A stretch of 64,000 nt of DNA, taken from assembly GCA_016784965.1 (NCBI GenBank), contig JADHTQ010000014.1, positions 31,078-95,077 of the forward strand. The letters are read 5' to 3'. Shown here one piece after another: positions 26,056 to 35,073 of this stretch. The notes beneath the pieces are model-generated. The model saw only the letters and a list, made by a program, of their open reading frames with translations. It was not told where the DNA came from and did not search any database. Origin of the DNA: Bacteriovoracaceae bacterium (GTDB taxonomy: Bacteria; Bdellovibrionota; Bacteriovoracia; Bacteriovoracales; Bacteriovoracaceae). Each line of letters starts with the position of its first letter. The stretch's first letter is position 1. A program made the position numbers and the translations under genes.

Positions 26056-27578
26056 TCATTCTCTGTCAGAGCGCAATAGTTTAATTGCATTCATGATTCT
26101 TTGCCAATTCGCTACTTCGGCAGATGATTCAATCTCTTTTTGTAGATCAGCTGATACTTGCTGATCAATATACTCAAGCAGAAGATCAAGCTTTGTCAAA
26201 GTATCAGAGTCTCCATCACCATTAACTGCAGCAATCTCCAGTTCAGTCGATAGGTTTTAACATCAGAAAACAACTTACACATAGGTTCTTGTTGACACTG
26301 AGTCTCATCATCAACATATCCTAAAACATTAGTAGCAGTATTTCGAATATCTTGGGCCACAAAAGTAAAAATATGGGCCCCTTCAATAACTTCTGGGATG
26401 CGATAAAATCTGCTGTTAATGGTGTCTACCCATTCAACTAACCGAGATGCATTTTTATTTGTCAGTTGAACTTCGATGTCTTCATCAATCTCACTTTTTG
26501 AGGCCAGTTGTACAAAAAAGAGTACTTTTACAAATTGTTGTCTCATATCTCCCCAAAAAAACTTTCTACCTTCAGCGAGATACCCTTCAATTTTTTTGAT
26601 ACTTTTGTCTATTTCTCCATAAGTAACTCCAAAATTCTTACGAGTTCTCATTTGTTTTAATTGGTCAAGTGCCGATCTGACTTGCTTGATACTTTCAGTA
26701 AAACTAAATTGACTTTTGGCACTTTCAAAATATTTATTTTCATTTTCATAGTCTCTTTCAAATATAAATACTTTACCTGCTTTTGATTTTATAAATAGTT
26801 GATCTCCATAATATGTAATAAAAGCAGAAACTTTATCGCGTCCTTTATCTAATCCTTTTTTTAAATATCCTCTTCTCATCTCCATTGTGCTAGAAAGATC
26901 TAAAGATACACCTTTATCCGCACTTTGTTTGTTATATTGAAAACGCCTTTTCATCGTTACTGTTCTGCAATCTTTTTTGTTTCTATTAAAAAAGTCATAT
27001 GAGGGAAGGAAGTTGTTCTGTTTTAAAATGTCTCTTTTTTGTCTGATAACAAAAGGAGTGGACTTTTTATGACTTATATCACTTGTAACAACATCGGAGT
27101 CGGTATCATTGCTCCACCAGTGAAGTTTTAAATTATGCACCATCTCTTTGAGAGGATTTATAGTATGAGCAAATTTGATAAAAAATTGGTCTTCTTTTGA
27201 AGTGTCCAAACTGATTGACGTTACCATAGAATACTGATTTTGATAATTGGTAGAATGTTGGGCCTGTGCAACTTGTTGTGTATCTATTTTATAGAGTCTT
27301 GTTACTCTGTGTTTTGCATATTGTTTATAAAGTGGTACAAGAACCTTCATATTAAAAAAATATTTCTTAGGTACTTTAAACTGTGCTTTTAAAGGCCTTG
27401 AATTGCTGCAAATAACTTTAGTTATTGGTCTCCATTTACTATTTTTAATTTCTGAGTTGTAAATTTCAGTGTCAACTTTTGTACATGGAACTCCTGCACA
27501 TTGATCCATTGAAAAAAGTGCATCTGGTATCAAGATGGCTGCTACTAGCAATATTTTACAAAATATTAAATTTTTCAT
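26056..27578 (-). CDS. exported protein of unknown function, frameshifted near 26256
   Basis: It starts at ATG 27578 within an ATGA overlap with the upstream gene. Residues 1-23 are a signal peptide. The chain is mixed, with three early cysteines and a helical C-terminal half. As read, the frame ends at 26196. However, a one-base shift at the A4 run on the minus strand (26255-26258) opens a coding-like extension of ~65 residues to a stop at 26056. It reads NLSTELEIAAVNGDGDSD and ends KLLRSDRE. The repaired protein is ~507 residues. The heptamer is not a convincing slippery site, so a lost A (real or a sequencing error) is more likely than programmed frameshifting. Confidence 0.65.
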
Positions 27579-28432
27579 AATTCCCTCTTATTTTTTTTAA
27601 TATTTTTTAGCTCAACGTACAATTGTATTATTCTAGAAATGGCCACTAATTTATCAAAGACAGCACTTTTGCTCTCCCGGGCCACTTGGCGAAATTTCTT
27701 TATATATTCTTGATTTGCTCTAAAGTTAGTGATAATTTTTACTGTAAGTTCATCAATGTTGCGCTGTCCATCTCCACCGCGCATATTCATTAATGATTTA
27801 GAATCCTCATTTAACAACTGTGTATAAGCTGTCATTTGCTTATCATTTTTAAGTAGGGGATTACTTAGTAGCTGTGATGATAACTCGGCCAGAGTCGATG
27901 CCAAAGTAGCGGCCATACTATGGTGAGGGTAATATACTTTAAATGTACCATCGTCTTCTTCTTCTAGCGAAAATCCCAACTGCCCGGCAAGCTGTTCAAT
28001 ATTATCTTTAATGAGATTTAAGTAATCTATGCGATGCTCTTTTTCTAAAATATCTTTTTGCGAATTATAAAATTGAAAAAAGATAAATGTTGAAATGTAT
28101 ACATTATCAGAATAAGAAAATTCGCCTTCTGGCACACCTCGATCATAACCTGTAAGGAGTTTTTTGACTTTATCAAGTAGTAGTGAGTATTGTCCAAAAT
28201 CACTTTTTCTTAAATCATATTGTAAAAGTGATAGGTTAGAACAAATTGTCCAGACATACTCATATAAATAATAATCGGCCTTAAATATGTTATTTAAAGG
28301 ACAGCTTTGTTTGACAAATTCTCTTACAGTTACAAAACCATTCACACCTTTGTCAGGTTGTGCAGAAACATTATTGATTATAATAAGGCCTGTTAAGCTA
28401 ATTATGATATATTTATTTAATAGATTAAACAT
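27575..28432 (-). CDS. exported helical protein of unknown function
   Basis: The ATG at 28432 follows GAAGGA and gives a signal peptide ending in VSA. The in-frame start at 28489 overlaps the previous gene and would bury the signal. About 285 residues, largely helical, with two N-terminal cysteines (QSCPLN, TICSN) and a basic C-terminus. It is the middle gene of a three-gene operon of exported proteins: 16 bp after the gene ending at 28449, and a 4-bp ATGA overlap with the next. The tight coupling suggests a common complex or pathway. Family not recognised. Confidence 0.7.
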   Translation of the reverse strand: MFNLLNKYIIISLTGLIIINNVSAQPDKGVNGFVTVREFVKQSCPLNNIFKADYYLYEYVWTICSNLSLLQYDLRKSDFGQYSLLLDKVKKLLTGYDRGVPEGEFSYSDNVYISTFIFFQFYNSQKDILEKEHRIDYLNLIKDNIEQLAGQLGFSLEEEDDGTFKVYYPHHSMAATLASTLAELSSQLLSNPLLKNDKQMTAYTQLLNEDSKSLMNMRGGDGQRNIDELTVKIITNFRANQEYIKKFRQVARESKSAVFDKLVAISRIIQLYVELKNIKKNKREL

Positions 28433-28448
28433 GTTGCTATCCTTCGTG

Positions 28449-29138
28449 TTATTTATCATCACAAACATTGAAAAAATTTCTCTTTTCAACTAAAGCTGCG
28501 ATCTCTTTTCTCAAACTTATGACGTTGTTTCTAATGTTAGGAGATGAACTTCTTGTTAGGTTTCTCATCACGCTCTCACCATTTTTGCAATAAGTGGATT
28601 GTAACAACTCATCGACATCCACACCAACGTCTCTTCCGATATCAGAATCAATGGCAGCAGAAGAACTTACGTGAAGATCAATAATTTTTACATCAACTGT
28701 GTTTAAAAATTCAACCTGCGAATCGGTTAGGTATTGCCTTGAATTTAAAAGTTCATTCATTACGGCCATTAACTTTTCGGTCGATTGATAGACTTGTCTC
28801 ATAGATTTGGTAACAATTGTGTGGCGATATTTTTTTACAATTTTAGTTTTCTTTTTCTTGGCCACTAAGACTTGTACTTCAAAAGAATAGACTTTAGGAT
28901 CAATATCTCCAAATCGAATTTCAAATGAGCTACTCTTTTTGGAGCCGGCGTCCAGCTTAATAGTATTTCTACTTCTATCATTATATTGATAAGAGTCAAC
29001 ACTACTGCCATTAATCATAAGGGTTGCAGTCGCCCCTGTAAATCCTTTAGAGAACTGTGCATACTCCTCGTTTGCAATAACGGTAAATGCAATTAAGAAA
29101 AAGTAGATACAAATTGTAAAATAAGCTGCAAGTTTCAT
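28449..29138 (-). CDS. exported protein of unknown function, first gene of operon
   Basis: The ATG at 29138 gives a signal peptide (~22 residues ending VIAN). The frame continues upstream to 29177 but without a ribosome site. The mature part starts with a beta-rich region (residues ~25-105: FTGATATLMINGSS, SFEVQVLVAKKKKTK). A helical C-terminal half follows, with a Cys pair (TYCKNG ... NVCDD). It heads the operon running to 26056. The beta-rich part could be a small immunoglobulin-like or adhesive fold, but nothing specific is recognised. Confidence 0.7.
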   Translation of the reverse strand: MKLAAYFTICIYFFLIAFTVIANEEYAQFSKGFTGATATLMINGSSVDSYQYNDRSRNTIKLDAGSKKSSSFEIRFGDIDPKVYSFEVQVLVAKKKKTKIVKKYRHTIVTKSMRQVYQSTEKLMAVMNELLNSRQYLTDSQVEFLNTVDVKIIDLHVSSSAAIDSDIGRDVGVDVDELLQSTYCKNGESVMRNLTRSSSPNIRNNVISLRKEIAALVEKRNFFNVCDDK

Positions 29139-29287
29139 AATGTGCCGTCCGAGCTCGATCGACACAAATGGGGGCATAGTTTAAGATAAGTTTTGGTGTT
29201 ATACTTTATGAAAATGCAGTGAGTAAGAATTAAATTCTGACATTTCTGACATTTGATTTGTTTGTAGAATTTTTTTTAAGTGGCCTT

Positions 29288-29773
29288 TTATAAATAAATG
29301 CCGCAAGATTCCCAAGAATTTGAGTTAGAAAATCTATCTTTCCACCACTCAAAAGTAGCTTCATCAATTTTATCTGAACGCCGCTCACTGGAAAAACAAG
29401 TATGTGCAAATTCATGAGCAACTAAAGCAGCAATACAGGCACGTCTTCTATTTTCGTTACTAGATAAACCAGCAAGCCATCCTTTATCAATCTTAACTTC
29501 TTTAAAGCCTGGATAGGCCAATCCAACCTTATTGCCGCTTAAGTTTTTACACTTGACCTTGCCTTTGGATTTGAAACGCTTTTCTAAACAAGTACTAAGA
29601 TTATTAAAACCCCAAAAGTTTTTGACAAAACGTTCATAATTGCTCCATCTGTTTTTAATCGCGTGAATCGCAGATTTTATGTCGTTTGTTGCAGGTGAGC
29701 CGCAACTACTCACTGTATGAGAAAAGCTATTAGTGGTCAGTAAAAAGGTAAAAATTAGCATTAGTTTTTTCAT
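29288..29773 (-). CDS. exported HEXXH protein, putative zinc metallopeptidase
   Basis: GGGAGAG precedes the ATG. Residues 1-18 are a signal peptide. The mature ~143 residues carry HEFAH (near residue 120) in a hydrophobic helix (CIAALVAHEFAHTC) and a downstream acidic segment (KIDEATFEWWKDRF) able to supply a third ligand, as in small gluzincin-like proteases. Six cysteines suggest disulfides. A secreted or periplasmic metallopeptidase is likely. The family is not identified, and the short catalytic region leaves room for a non-enzymatic role. Confidence 0.7.
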   Translation of the reverse strand: MKKLMLIFTFLLTTNSFSHTVSSCGSPATNDIKSAIHAIKNRWSNYERFVKNFWGFNNLSTCLEKRFKSKGKVKCKNLSGNKVGLAYPGFKEVKIDKGWLAGLSSNENRRRACIAALVAHEFAHTCFSSERRSDKIDEATFEWWKDRFSNSNSWESCGIYL

Positions 29774-30140
29774 GGTACTCTCCCTTCATATTCTTTAATA
29801 GGTTATTGATACGATGCTAGGTCGCAAGGTTAATGCCAATTATTTTGTTCTTTAATATCAATAAGTTAAATAATGGACCAAAAAAACAGTAGCAAGATGC
29901 TACCGAAATGAAAATACCCAACTAAAAGAAACGGGATCTAAAAGGGACCATTGTGCACGATTCTCTTGCGAGACACACAGCAGCTTTCACTGGCGAAAGT
30001 AATATTTACTAACGCCCATCTTTAACTTTGAGTGCAGGTTAATCTTTTGGCAGAAGAAGAGACATTATACATGGACTACTAAAAGATACGCCGAAAAATA
30101 GTTGACAATTGCTGTTTGAAATGGTTTAAAATCACCTAAG
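29774..30140. other. intergenic region before the RAYT transposase
   Basis: 367 bp without a gene. It holds a short perfect hairpin GTAGCA-AGA-TGCTAC (29889-29903), which has the size of a REP-type element, and a promoter-like sequence at its right end. I see no tRNA or small-RNA signature beyond these. Confidence 0.5.
30102..30130 (+). promoter_or_regulatory. sigma-70-type promoter for the RAYT transposase
   Basis: TTGACA (30102-30107), 17-bp spacer, TTTAAA (30125-30130). The expected start of transcription falls only a few bases before the ATG at 30141. No ribosome site lies between, so the transcript would be leaderless or nearly so. Confidence 0.55.
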
Positions 30141-30830
30141 ATGAAAGCAATTAAACAGCTACAGTTAAATATAAAGACAAGAGGTAGACCCCTAAAAAAA
30201 GGGGACATAAGCAGGACTTCTAGTGGGAAAATTGCTCATATTCCTCGTCCTAATTTGAATAGTAAAACTCCAGTTCATATCAATATCAAAGTAAGGAAAG
30301 ATATACCGAATTTAAGACGCAAAAGTATTTATAAAATGCTCAAAATTGGTGTTAAAAAAGCAAGGATTAAGGGATTGAAGGTTATTCACTTTGCCCTTGT
30401 TTCCAACCATTTGCATTTGATCATTGAAGCTGATGGTAATAAGGAGCTCGCGCAGGGGATGAGATCATTGCTCATTAGTTTTGCCATGAATATTAATAAT
30501 AGTTTAAAAAGAAGAGGAAGTCTGTTTGTAGATCGTTACAATATGGAAGTCATTAAAGTTCCAAGAAGAATGCGCTATCTTCTATCTTATGTATTTAAAA
30601 ACAACTCTCAACATCAAAAAAGAAAGTTCACAACAGATCCATACTCCTCTCTTATCACTTTTAGTGACCAGGATGTCCTTTTTGGAAAACAGGTACCCAT
30701 TCTCTTTGACCCCAAGGCCCAAAAAAAGCTAAAACATTTCCTGAGAAGCTTCCTATCTCCTCCTGAATCTTGGTTGGCGACTATTGGATGGAAGATTTCA
30801 AACAGCAGTATGATCTCAGATAGTATGTAG
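30141..30830 (+). mobile_element. RAYT / Y1-type transposase (IS200-like)
   Basis: 229 residues with the HUH motif in FALVSNHLHLIIEA. A downstream helix RYLLSYVFKNNSQH carries the likely catalytic tyrosine, and GSLFVDRYNME is typical of REP-associated tyrosine transposases. The N-terminus (TRGRPLKKG) and the VHINIKVRKDIPNLR segment match the delta-type proteobacterial branch. Such enzymes cut single-stranded DNA at REP palindromes and are usually single domesticated copies. The gene looks intact. No flanking terminal repeats are obvious, though a small hairpin lies 240 bp upstream. Confidence 0.85.
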
Positions 30831-31092
30831 ATTAGTTAGGGGGTTAATTGATCACAGGGTGACTTTAGCTCTATCTGAAATCAAAGGGATGAACTTTTAT
30901 GACATAGAGGGAAAATTACATGAAAAAAATACATGATTTTAGACATTTTGCACTTATGGTTATTCTGTGTACTGAACAAATTACTCGTTGAGTCAAACTT
31001 GCTTGAAAAAAATTAATATCTTCAATAAGATGCCGCCATTAATTAACCGTGCTTTGCACAGATTTGTTAACAATTTTAATTTGGAGAAAGAA

Positions 31093-31536
31093 ATGAAAGT
31101 TTTGTCACTATTAATGGTTCTATTAATTTCTAGTAATGTTTATGCAGATGTTTGCAGTTGGAACGATAGAAGTATCGCCACACGGGCCAGAGCATTTATG
31201 ACCGGATTTGAGTCTGTTTATAAGTATTGTTCACTTTGTGGAGACAAAGAGATGACTCAAGTTTACATAGGAACAGATGATCAAGACACTAAAGATAAAA
31301 AGGCCATTCACTTTAGAAAAAGAGAGTTGGGGTCTTATGCTACTTATTGGGCATTTATGATAAATGAAGGCACAGACTCTCAAACAAGTGTAGACTTGGC
31401 ATATCTTTATGTAATGATGGAAGGAAAGTTTAAAAATGTTGGTGCCTTAGTTGGTTGTAGTGATGATTCTATGTGGGACGAAATTCCAGCTCAGATGGAC
31501 ATTGTTGGAAAATCAATCATTGTTAAAGGTAAATAG
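31093..31536 (+). CDS. small exported protein of unknown function
   Basis: The ATG at 31093 follows GGAG and gives a clean signal peptide (MKVLSLLMVLLISSNVYA); the frame extends further upstream without a ribosome site. The mature ~129 residues have four cysteines, with a CSLCGDKE motif, and are acidic. Probably a periplasmic protein. The CxxC could be redox-active or metal-binding. Nothing specific is recognised. It stands alone between the transposase and a convergent methyltransferase. Confidence 0.7.
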   Translation: MKVLSLLMVLLISSNVYADVCSWNDRSIATRARAFMTGFESVYKYCSLCGDKEMTQVYIGTDDQDTKDKKAIHFRKRELGSYATYWAFMINEGTDSQTSVDLAYLYVMMEGKFKNVGALVGCSDDSMWDEIPAQMDIVGKSIIVKGK

Positions 31537-31548
31537 TTCACTTGGTTT

Positions 31549-32307
31549 TTAAACTTCCGCTACAATAATTTGTTTTGGCGAGTTGCTAGAAAAAGGGGAC
31601 TCGTCAAAGTCACCAAATCGATCAATCATTTTTAGCCCATTATAATAAAGAAGTGCTTCCATTTCTAAAGGATAAAAGCATCTCATTGGCAATTGCTGGT
31701 CAGATTTTTTACCTGAGATTTGGTGCTGCCAGGTTACGTTATTTACTTGAAATTTAGCATTATAGCAGCAGGTCTCTTTGATGACTACATGTCTGCCATC
31801 GCCTAGTGAAAAGCGATATTTTTCAACTGGAGTGCCTGTGCCCTCTACAATATATTGTATATTGGGATTAAAAATATCAATAATGAAGACACCTCCCGGG
31901 CCCAAGTGTTTTTTCACATTTGTAAACACTTGCTCAACGTCGCGAAAATCGACCAGACATTGGAGAGAGTTAAAGGGAATAAAAATTAGCTTAAATAATT
32001 TATTGACCTCAAAACTTCTCATGTCCTGCTTTAAAAACTCTATTTCTAGATTGTGCCTTTTTGCTTTTTTGTGGGCGGCCTTAAGCATAGCATCGGTGTA
32101 ATCGATACCTGTAATGTCGATACCTTTTTGCGCCAGGGGGATAGTTAGTCTGCCTGTGCCACAACAAAGCTCTAAAACTGGTCCATTTGCCTTTTTACAC
32201 CATGATTCATAGAAGGGTAGGTCATAATCAAAATCGTTTAACTTATCATAAAGCAAAGAATCGTGAACTAATTCACCAAATTTAAATTCTTCAATTTCTT
32301 GGGCCAA
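31549..32307 (-). CDS. class I SAM-dependent methyltransferase
   Basis: About 252 residues with SAM motif I VLELCCGTGRLTIPLAQKG, motif II ITGIDYTDAML, and motif III LIFIPFNSLQCL followed by GGVFIIDIFNP. I start at TTG 32307 because AAGGAG lies six bases upstream; the open frame reaches 32346. It resembles small-molecule methyltransferases of the class with DYTDAML and IDIFNP blocks. The substrate is unknown. Convergent with the small exported protein, 12 bp apart. Confidence 0.82.
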   Translation of the reverse strand: MAQEIEEFKFGELVHDSLLYDKLNDFDYDLPFYESWCKKANGPVLELCCGTGRLTIPLAQKGIDITGIDYTDAMLKAAHKKAKRHNLEIEFLKQDMRSFEVNKLFKLIFIPFNSLQCLVDFRDVEQVFTNVKKHLGPGGVFIIDIFNPNIQYIVEGTGTPVEKYRFSLGDGRHVVIKETCCYNAKFQVNNVTWQHQISGKKSDQQLPMRCFYPLEMEALLYYNGLKMIDRFGDFDESPFSSNSPKQIIVAEV

Positions 32308-32381
32308 TTTATGCTCCTTATTTATTTTTTTAAAGTATAACAGCAAATTTGTAATTACTTCAATTGGTGTCTAGTTTTTAG

Positions 32382-32398
32382 ACAGTTGTTTCAACTGT
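32382..32398. promoter_or_regulatory. palindrome upstream of a sigma-54 promoter
   Basis: ACAGTTGTTTCAACTGT is a perfect 7-bp inverted repeat with a 3-bp centre, 48 bp before the sigma-54 promoter at 32447. A second dyad, GTCTA-GTTTT-TAGAC, overlaps it at 32369-32383. Either could be the activator site. They differ from the GTGTYGC elements of the 14-17.6 kb region, which suggests a different activator. Confidence 0.4.
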
Positions 32399-32446
32399 TA
32401 ACCATACAACCTGGATCATTAATAAATATTTTAGTTAGTTATCTGC

Positions 32447-32462
32447 TGGCACTAAGCTTGCA
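32447..32462 (+). promoter_or_regulatory. sigma-54 promoter for 32509-33192
   Basis: TGGCACTAAGCTTGCA matches the -24/-12 consensus completely with correct spacing, 47 bp upstream of the ATG at 32509. Confidence 0.82.
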
Positions 32463-32508
32463 TTACTTTGAGTAAAGATAAATACGTTTATTTTTCATGG
32501 AGAAAATT

Positions 32509-33192
32509 ATGAGAAAGTACATTTCATACACAGTTATTATTGCGGCAATGTCATTAACTATTCAATCTGTCACTTATGGATTCGGTGTTACAGGAAGAAG
32601 AGTCATGAAAAGACACCAAAAAAGAGGTGCTCCTAGAGTGTCAAGACGTGTTAGAGATCAACGCCCTATGAATGTTGAGCAACAATTAGAGTTTTGTCGC
32701 AACAAATACAGAAGGGCCAAAGAAGAGTTTCTAGCTGAGCAAAAAAGAGTTCAGGCCAGAAAGTCAAAAGCTACAAAAGAGATGCTTTGGGGATCAGTGA
32801 CCACTATCGCTTCTATTATAATTAACAAAAACTCTGGTAATTCATTTACAAAAGCAGTTACAACGGGAACTGGCATTACTGGTGCCGGATATGCAATTCG
32901 TGGTGGATTTAGATATGGTAACTCTGGAGAGCTTTTAAAGCCATTTGCTCCAAGTACATGCGTGAGGCTTGGAGTTTGGGACGAGCCAACCTTTGATAAA
33001 GCAGATCAAGGGCTTAGATGTTATGAGAAGTCATTTTATCTCTATGGACACGGTAGGGAGTATAAAAGATTTGTTTGTGGTGACGAAGAGGAAGCACTAT
33101 ATCGTAGGGAATTTCAAGAAGAGGTTGAAGCTGAACTGCAGCGAACAGGATTTGATCGTTATGGTAACTGTATAAACTGCAGAAGTAACTAA
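32509..33192 (+). CDS. exported basic protein, sigma-54 driven, unknown function
   Basis: The ATG at 32509 is six bases after GGAG; an earlier ATG (32497) overlaps that ribosome site. Residues 1-24 are a signal peptide. The mature part begins strongly basic (GRRVMKRHQKRGAPRVSRRVRD), which I give only in part here as GRRVMKRHQKRG and PRVSRRVRD. A helix follows, then a Gly/Thr-rich hydrophobic stretch (AVTTGTGITGAGYAIRGG, ~residues 125-142) that may contact a membrane, and a C-terminal Cys-containing acidic part ending NCINC. Function unknown. The sigma-54 promoter suggests condition-specific expression. Confidence 0.72.
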   Translation: MRKYISYTVIIAAMSLTIQSVTYGFGVTGRRVMKRHQKRGAPRVSRRVRDQRPMNVEQQLEFCRNKYRRAKEEFLAEQKRVQARKSKATKEMLWGSVTTIASIIINKNSGNSFTKAVTTGTGITGAGYAIRGGFRYGNSGELLKPFAPSTCVRLGVWDEPTFDKADQGLRCYEKSFYLYGHGREYKRFVCGDEEEALYRREFQEEVEAELQRTGFDRYGNCINCRSN

Positions 33193-33511
33193 TTTGATAT
33201 AATTGTTTAAAATCACGATAAGGCCCAAAAGTCTGCAGTCACCTGCAAACAAAAGTTGGCAAAATAGTTAAATTTTGGGCCTTACAACTTAGATAATCCC
33301 CTTAAATCCAATGGTACTCATTTTGCTTTAACTTGAAGAAATTACTGCTTTTTTCCAACAAAAAAGAAAACCTCTAAATTTGTGGGCCTTGTCAAATGAT
33401 AATATGTAATCAACTGTTACTTTGATTTTCTGGTTGAACGTAACTTAATAGCAGGAAAGTAATGTAGATAAGAAAAATCAAGGTACATGCAAAAATAAAG
33501 TGGGAGGCCAT
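33193..33511. other. intergenic region with a long-arm inverted repeat
   Basis: 319 bp without a confident gene. AAGGCCCAAAA (33220-33230) and TTTTGGGCCTT (33273-33283) form a perfect 11-bp stem around a 42-base loop, about 30 bp after the stop of 32509-33192. It could be a terminator without a good U tract or a structured RNA. The rest is AT-rich with nothing further I can support. Confidence 0.45.
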
Positions 33512-33667
33512 ATGAAACTAATATCTAGAGAGTACAGGTTTAGAGTATGTGCCATTTGGTTAGTTTTATATCTAGCATTCTTTACATGTATGGAGTCGGT
33601 TTTTGTTACAAAAGACAAAAGCGGCCGTGAAGTAGCAAGTGTAGTTAGCACTACCACTATAAATTAG
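33512..33667 (+). CDS. 51-residue single-pass membrane protein
   Basis: ATG at 33512 preceded by GGGAGG, stop TAG at 33665-33667. A basic N-terminus (MKLISREYRFR), one hydrophobic helix (~13-26: CAIWLVLYLAFFTC) and a polar tail of about 25 residues. The strong ribosome site and the membrane layout support a real small protein. Function unknown. Confidence 0.55.
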   Translation: MKLISREYRFRVCAIWLVLYLAFFTCMESVFVTKDKSGREVASVVSTTTIN

Positions 33668-33813
33668 CTAGTGAATGTATCTACCAGAGCATTATGATCA
33701 GTCTTTTGATCAATTAAATTTCTAAAGTTATTATCCTTACGATAGATTTGATGTTAGAATTTATTAAGGAATAATATTATTTTGATAAAATTGATTGGCC
33801 TGCGAGGTAACTT

Positions 33814-35052
33814 GTGCAATTTCACTCTTATGGATCCACTGACCCTGGGAAAAAAAGAGACCATAATGAAGACAATTTTTATATCAATGAGGAGGTAGGT
33901 CTTCATATTCTGTGTGATGGAATGGGTGGGCATCAAGCTGGGGAAGTTGCCAGTGCCATGGCAATAAAAGGTGTTTCTGAGATTGTTACAGAAAATAAGG
34001 ATATCATCGAGAGGTATGAGTCGGATCCATCACTTGATAATCGAGATAAAGTATTTAACTTGCTTAGAAATTCAATCATTAAGACTTCGAGAAACATTTT
34101 TAACGATGCCAAGGCAAACCCAGATAGAACAGGGATGGGGACCACTTTGGACTTAGTGCTAATGACTCAAAATAATGCGATCTTGGCCCATGTGGGTGAT
34201 AGTCGAATTTTTTTAAAACGAGAAGATATAGTTCACCAAATGTCTGAGGACCACTCTGTGTATTATCATTTAGTAAAACAAGGAGTGAGTAAAGAGGAGG
34301 CCAAAAAACACCCCCAGGCCCAAGCGTTGATTCAAGGTGTTGGCTCTCAAGAATATGTAGAGGTTGATGTGCTTCATATCGAGCTTTTACCCAATGATAC
34401 ATTTTTGATGTGCTCAGATGGCCTAAGTGATTACACCGATGAGCAAAAAATTAATCAATTGATGAATGACAATGATTTGCAAGAAGTTCCAAAAAAATGC
34501 ATAGAGTTTGCCAATGATGCCGGTGGAAAAGATAATATTACTACAATTGTAGTGCAAGCAACTACCGAGTCAGAACAAAAAAAGCTAAAAAACATTGATG
34601 CAAAAGTAAAAGCTTTGCAAAGCATGCCGCTTTTTGCAGAACTTGAGTACAATGAACTGATTAAGGTTTTAAACAATATGGTCTATAAAACATATCAGGA
34701 TCAAGATGTAATCATTCAAGAGGGCGATCAGGGCGAAGAACTTTTTATCATTGTTACAGGTAATGTAGATATCACCAAACAAGGATGTCATATTGGCTCA
34801 TTTTCAAATGGTGACTATATTGGAGAAATGTCTTTAATTGACGGTGAACCAAGGTCTGCCAGTGTCATTTCCAAAGGAGTCTCCAACCTTTTATCAATTA
34901 GTAAAGATAAGTTTAGCGCTATGTTGCAAGTAGAATCCCACGTGGCGATCAAGCTTATGTGGTGCTTTTTAAAAAGACTCAATTCCACATTGCGAAAAAC
35001 TGATGATGAAGTAGTCAAAGTTAAAGCAGAGCTTGAAAAACTAAAAAAGTAA
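33814..35052 (+). CDS. PP2C-type protein phosphatase fused to a cyclic-nucleotide-binding domain
   Basis: 412 residues from GTG 33814 (GAGGT upstream). Residues 1-245 are a PPM/PP2C Ser/Thr phosphatase with the metal-binding acids in RDHNEDN and LCDGMGGH (Asp35), then GDSRIF, CSDGLSD and GKDNIT. Residues ~270-385 are a cNMP-binding fold with the phosphate-binding cassette GEMSLIDGEPRSASV. It should dephosphorylate Ser/Thr-phosphorylated proteins under the control of a bound nucleotide or as a structural cNMP-like switch. A coiled-coil tail (~390-412) ends the protein. No kinase gene is adjacent. Confidence 0.9.
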   Translation: MQFHSYGSTDPGKKRDHNEDNFYINEEVGLHILCDGMGGHQAGEVASAMAIKGVSEIVTENKDIIERYESDPSLDNRDKVFNLLRNSIIKTSRNIFNDAKANPDRTGMGTTLDLVLMTQNNAILAHVGDSRIFLKREDIVHQMSEDHSVYYHLVKQGVSKEEAKKHPQAQALIQGVGSQEYVEVDVLHIELLPNDTFLMCSDGLSDYTDEQKINQLMNDNDLQEVPKKCIEFANDAGGKDNITTIVVQATTESEQKKLKNIDAKVKALQSMPLFAELEYNELIKVLNNMVYKTYQDQDVIIQEGDQGEELFIIVTGNVDITKQGCHIGSFSNGDYIGEMSLIDGEPRSASVISKGVSNLLSISKDKFSAMLQVESHVAIKLMWCFLKRLNSTLRKTDDEVVKVKAELEKLKK

Positions 35053-35073
35053 AACAATCTGGAGAAAAATTTA

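Noticed and set aside
26241..26262. Programmed -1 frameshifting at the A4 run
   Set aside because: The P-site and A-site codons (GTT AAA / AAA ACC) cannot re-pair after a -1 slip, and no heptameric slippery sequence is present. A lost base is simpler.
30920..30991. 23-residue frame with a signal-like start and AGAGGG upstream, after the transposase
   Set aside because: Too short, ends at once in the same frame with further stops, and nothing supports expression. At best a remnant.
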